Shown in pieces: positions 63,209 to 64,000 of a DNA stretch of 64,000 nucleotides (positions are counted from its first letter, which is position 1; every line of letters begins with the position of its first letter). Location: assembly GCA_020635825.1 (NCBI GenBank), contig JACJZA010000007.1:62001-126000 (forward strand), in the 5' to 3' direction. The notes below the pieces were generated by a model. It searched no databases and was not told the DNA's origin. It was given only the letters and a program-made list of their open reading frames with translations. Made by a program: the position numbers and the translations under genes. This DNA comes from Flavobacteriales bacterium. Lineage in GTDB: Bacteria > Bacteroidota > Bacteroidia > Flavobacteriales_E > Vicingaceae.

Positions 63209-64000
63209 ATGAAATTACAAAATTACGCTCAAGGTAAATGGATAGAAGGCGAAGGCGAAGGAAAACCTTTATTCAATGCCATTACCGGAGAAGAAATAGC
63301 AACAGCATCGAGCAAAGGACTAGATTTTGCTGCCATGATGGATTACGCCAGAAAAGTTGGTGGTCCTTCTTTGGCAAAAATGACTTTTCAGGAAAGAGGT
63401 ATAATGCTTAAAAACCTTGCATTACATTTATTAAGTAAAAAAGCAGAGTTTTATAAATTAAGTGCTGCAACCGGTGCTACAAAAATTGATAGCTGGATTG
63501 ATATTGAAGGAGGAATTGGTAATTTGTTTGCCAATGCAAGTTTACGCCGTCAGTTTAATGATGAACCGTTTTATGTAGATGGAGAAACTGCTCCTCTATC
63601 TAAAAATGGAACTTTTATCGGTCATCATATCATGGTTTCAAAGCAAGGTGTTGCCATTCATATTAATGCATTCAACTTCCCTATTTGGGGAATGTTAGAG
63701 AAAATAGCTGTCAATTTTATGGCTGGTGTTCCTGCTATTGTAAAACCTGCAACTATTACTTCCTACCTTACCGAATTAATGGTAAAAGAAATAATAGCTT
63801 CTAACATATTACCAGAAGGGGCTCTACAATTAATTTGTGGCTCTGCTAACGGAATTATAGACCATGTGACTAACCAAGATGTGGTAACATTTACTGGCTC
63901 TGCTTCAACTGGTAAAATGTTAAAATCGAACCCAAGATTAATTGAAGAAGCTGTTCCTTTTAACATGGAAGCTGACTCATTAAACGCTTCTATTTTAGGA
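63209..64000 (+). CDS. paaZ: PaaZ-like bifunctional aromatic ring-opening protein, aldehyde dehydrogenase part, cut by window edge
   Basis: From ATG 63209 the frame runs open to the end of the window (264 residues). It shows the aldehyde dehydrogenase domain of phenylacetate-degradation PaaZ: YAQGKWIEGEGEGKPLFNAI at the start, HINAFNFPIWGMLEKIAVNF near 150-170, VPAIVKPATITSYLTELM, and VVTFTGSASTGKML near 230. PaaZ opens the oxepin-CoA ring and oxidises the resulting aldehyde. The catalytic Cys and any C-terminal MaoC-like hydratase domain lie outside, so whether the protein is bifunctional cannot be seen here. Its presence fits the tyrosine-catabolism genes nearby in this window. Confidence 0.88.
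   Translation, partial: MKLQNYAQGKWIEGEGEGKPLFNAITGEEIATASSKGLDFAAMMDYARKVGGPSLAKMTFQERGIMLKNLALHLLSKKAEFYKLSAATGATKIDSWIDIEGGIGNLFANASLRRQFNDEPFYVDGETAPLSKNGTFIGHHIMVSKQGVAIHINAFNFPIWGMLEKIAVNFMAGVPAIVKPATITSYLTELMVKEIIASNILPEGALQLICGSANGIIDHVTNQDVVTFTGSASTGKMLKSNPRLIEEAVPFNMEADSLNASILG

Noticed and set aside
63763..63966. Minus-strand frame of 67 codons
   Set aside because: It is antisense to the paaZ-like gene and has no recognisable features.

Overview
The window is low-GC chromosomal DNA from a member of the Bacteroidota, most likely a marine-type Flavobacteriales bacterium. The evidence is gliding motility genes (gldE, gldD), a type IX secretion C-terminal sorting domain, promoter boxes of the TAnnTTTG type, bTHX and a very small AURKAIP1/COX24-type basic protein, and many secreted proteins that keep a Bacteroidota-style layout. 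I saw no tRNA, rRNA, CRISPR array or transposase.

Layout. Positions 1-3140 carry housekeeping metabolism: a truncated gcvT (minus strand), divergent pruA, and a YceI-like lipoprotein gene. Positions 3203-11302 (minus strand) are an accessory type I restriction-modification island in the order hsdM, hsdS, a GIY-YIG gene, satD, a DUF3307 membrane protein gene, hsdR. It is unusual in several ways. HsdM carries a C-terminal GIY-YIG domain joined exactly at a palindromic repeat. HsdS has EcoR124-style TAEL spacer repeats. The free-standing GIY-YIG gene sits between inverted repeats, with a second copy of the hsdS 3' end on the far side. satD has its own promoter with paired direct repeats, which places hsdR behind a putative regulator. 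Positions 11428-15668 (minus) hold mnmE, a methyltransferase gene, RNase G, a 30-residue basic protein gene and an HU-type gene. Positions 15811-19252 (plus) are mutY-ssb-gldE-gldD. Positions 19260-21065 (minus) hold a heme A synthase and two heavy-metal-associated (HMA) proteins.

Positions 21132-28985 (plus) hold an EamA transporter, pyrG, yidC, a DUF6438 lipoprotein, an acyltransferase-like protein, a C1 peptidase and an acidic orphan. A small secreted protein and a 1049-residue T9SS surface protein follow (29211-32753); the latter contains a C9 homopolymer. Tyrosine catabolism (hmgA, hppD) is on the minus strand at 33058-35397, and the window ends inside a paaZ-like gene, so the region is rich in aromatic catabolism.

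Positions 35574-52085 are dominated by signalling. Three very large sensors (beta-propeller, Y_Y_Y domain, membrane helix, coiled coil, SpoIIE/PP2C phosphatase) occur in two minus-strand operons. One operon pairs a sensor with a TPR-caspase-like protein and queD. The other pairs two sensors with SiaB-type kinase and SiaC-type phosphoprotein genes. No SiaD-like diguanylate cyclase is present, so the output of this partner-switch is unknown. The rest (52136-63123) holds methyltransferase, ZIP transporter, GNAT, bTHX, M20 hydrolase, a propeller/beta-barrel protein, an MBL hydrolase, two tandem secreted paralogues, RecX and an MFS transporter.

All family assignments were made by reading the protein sequences. 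No database search was run.
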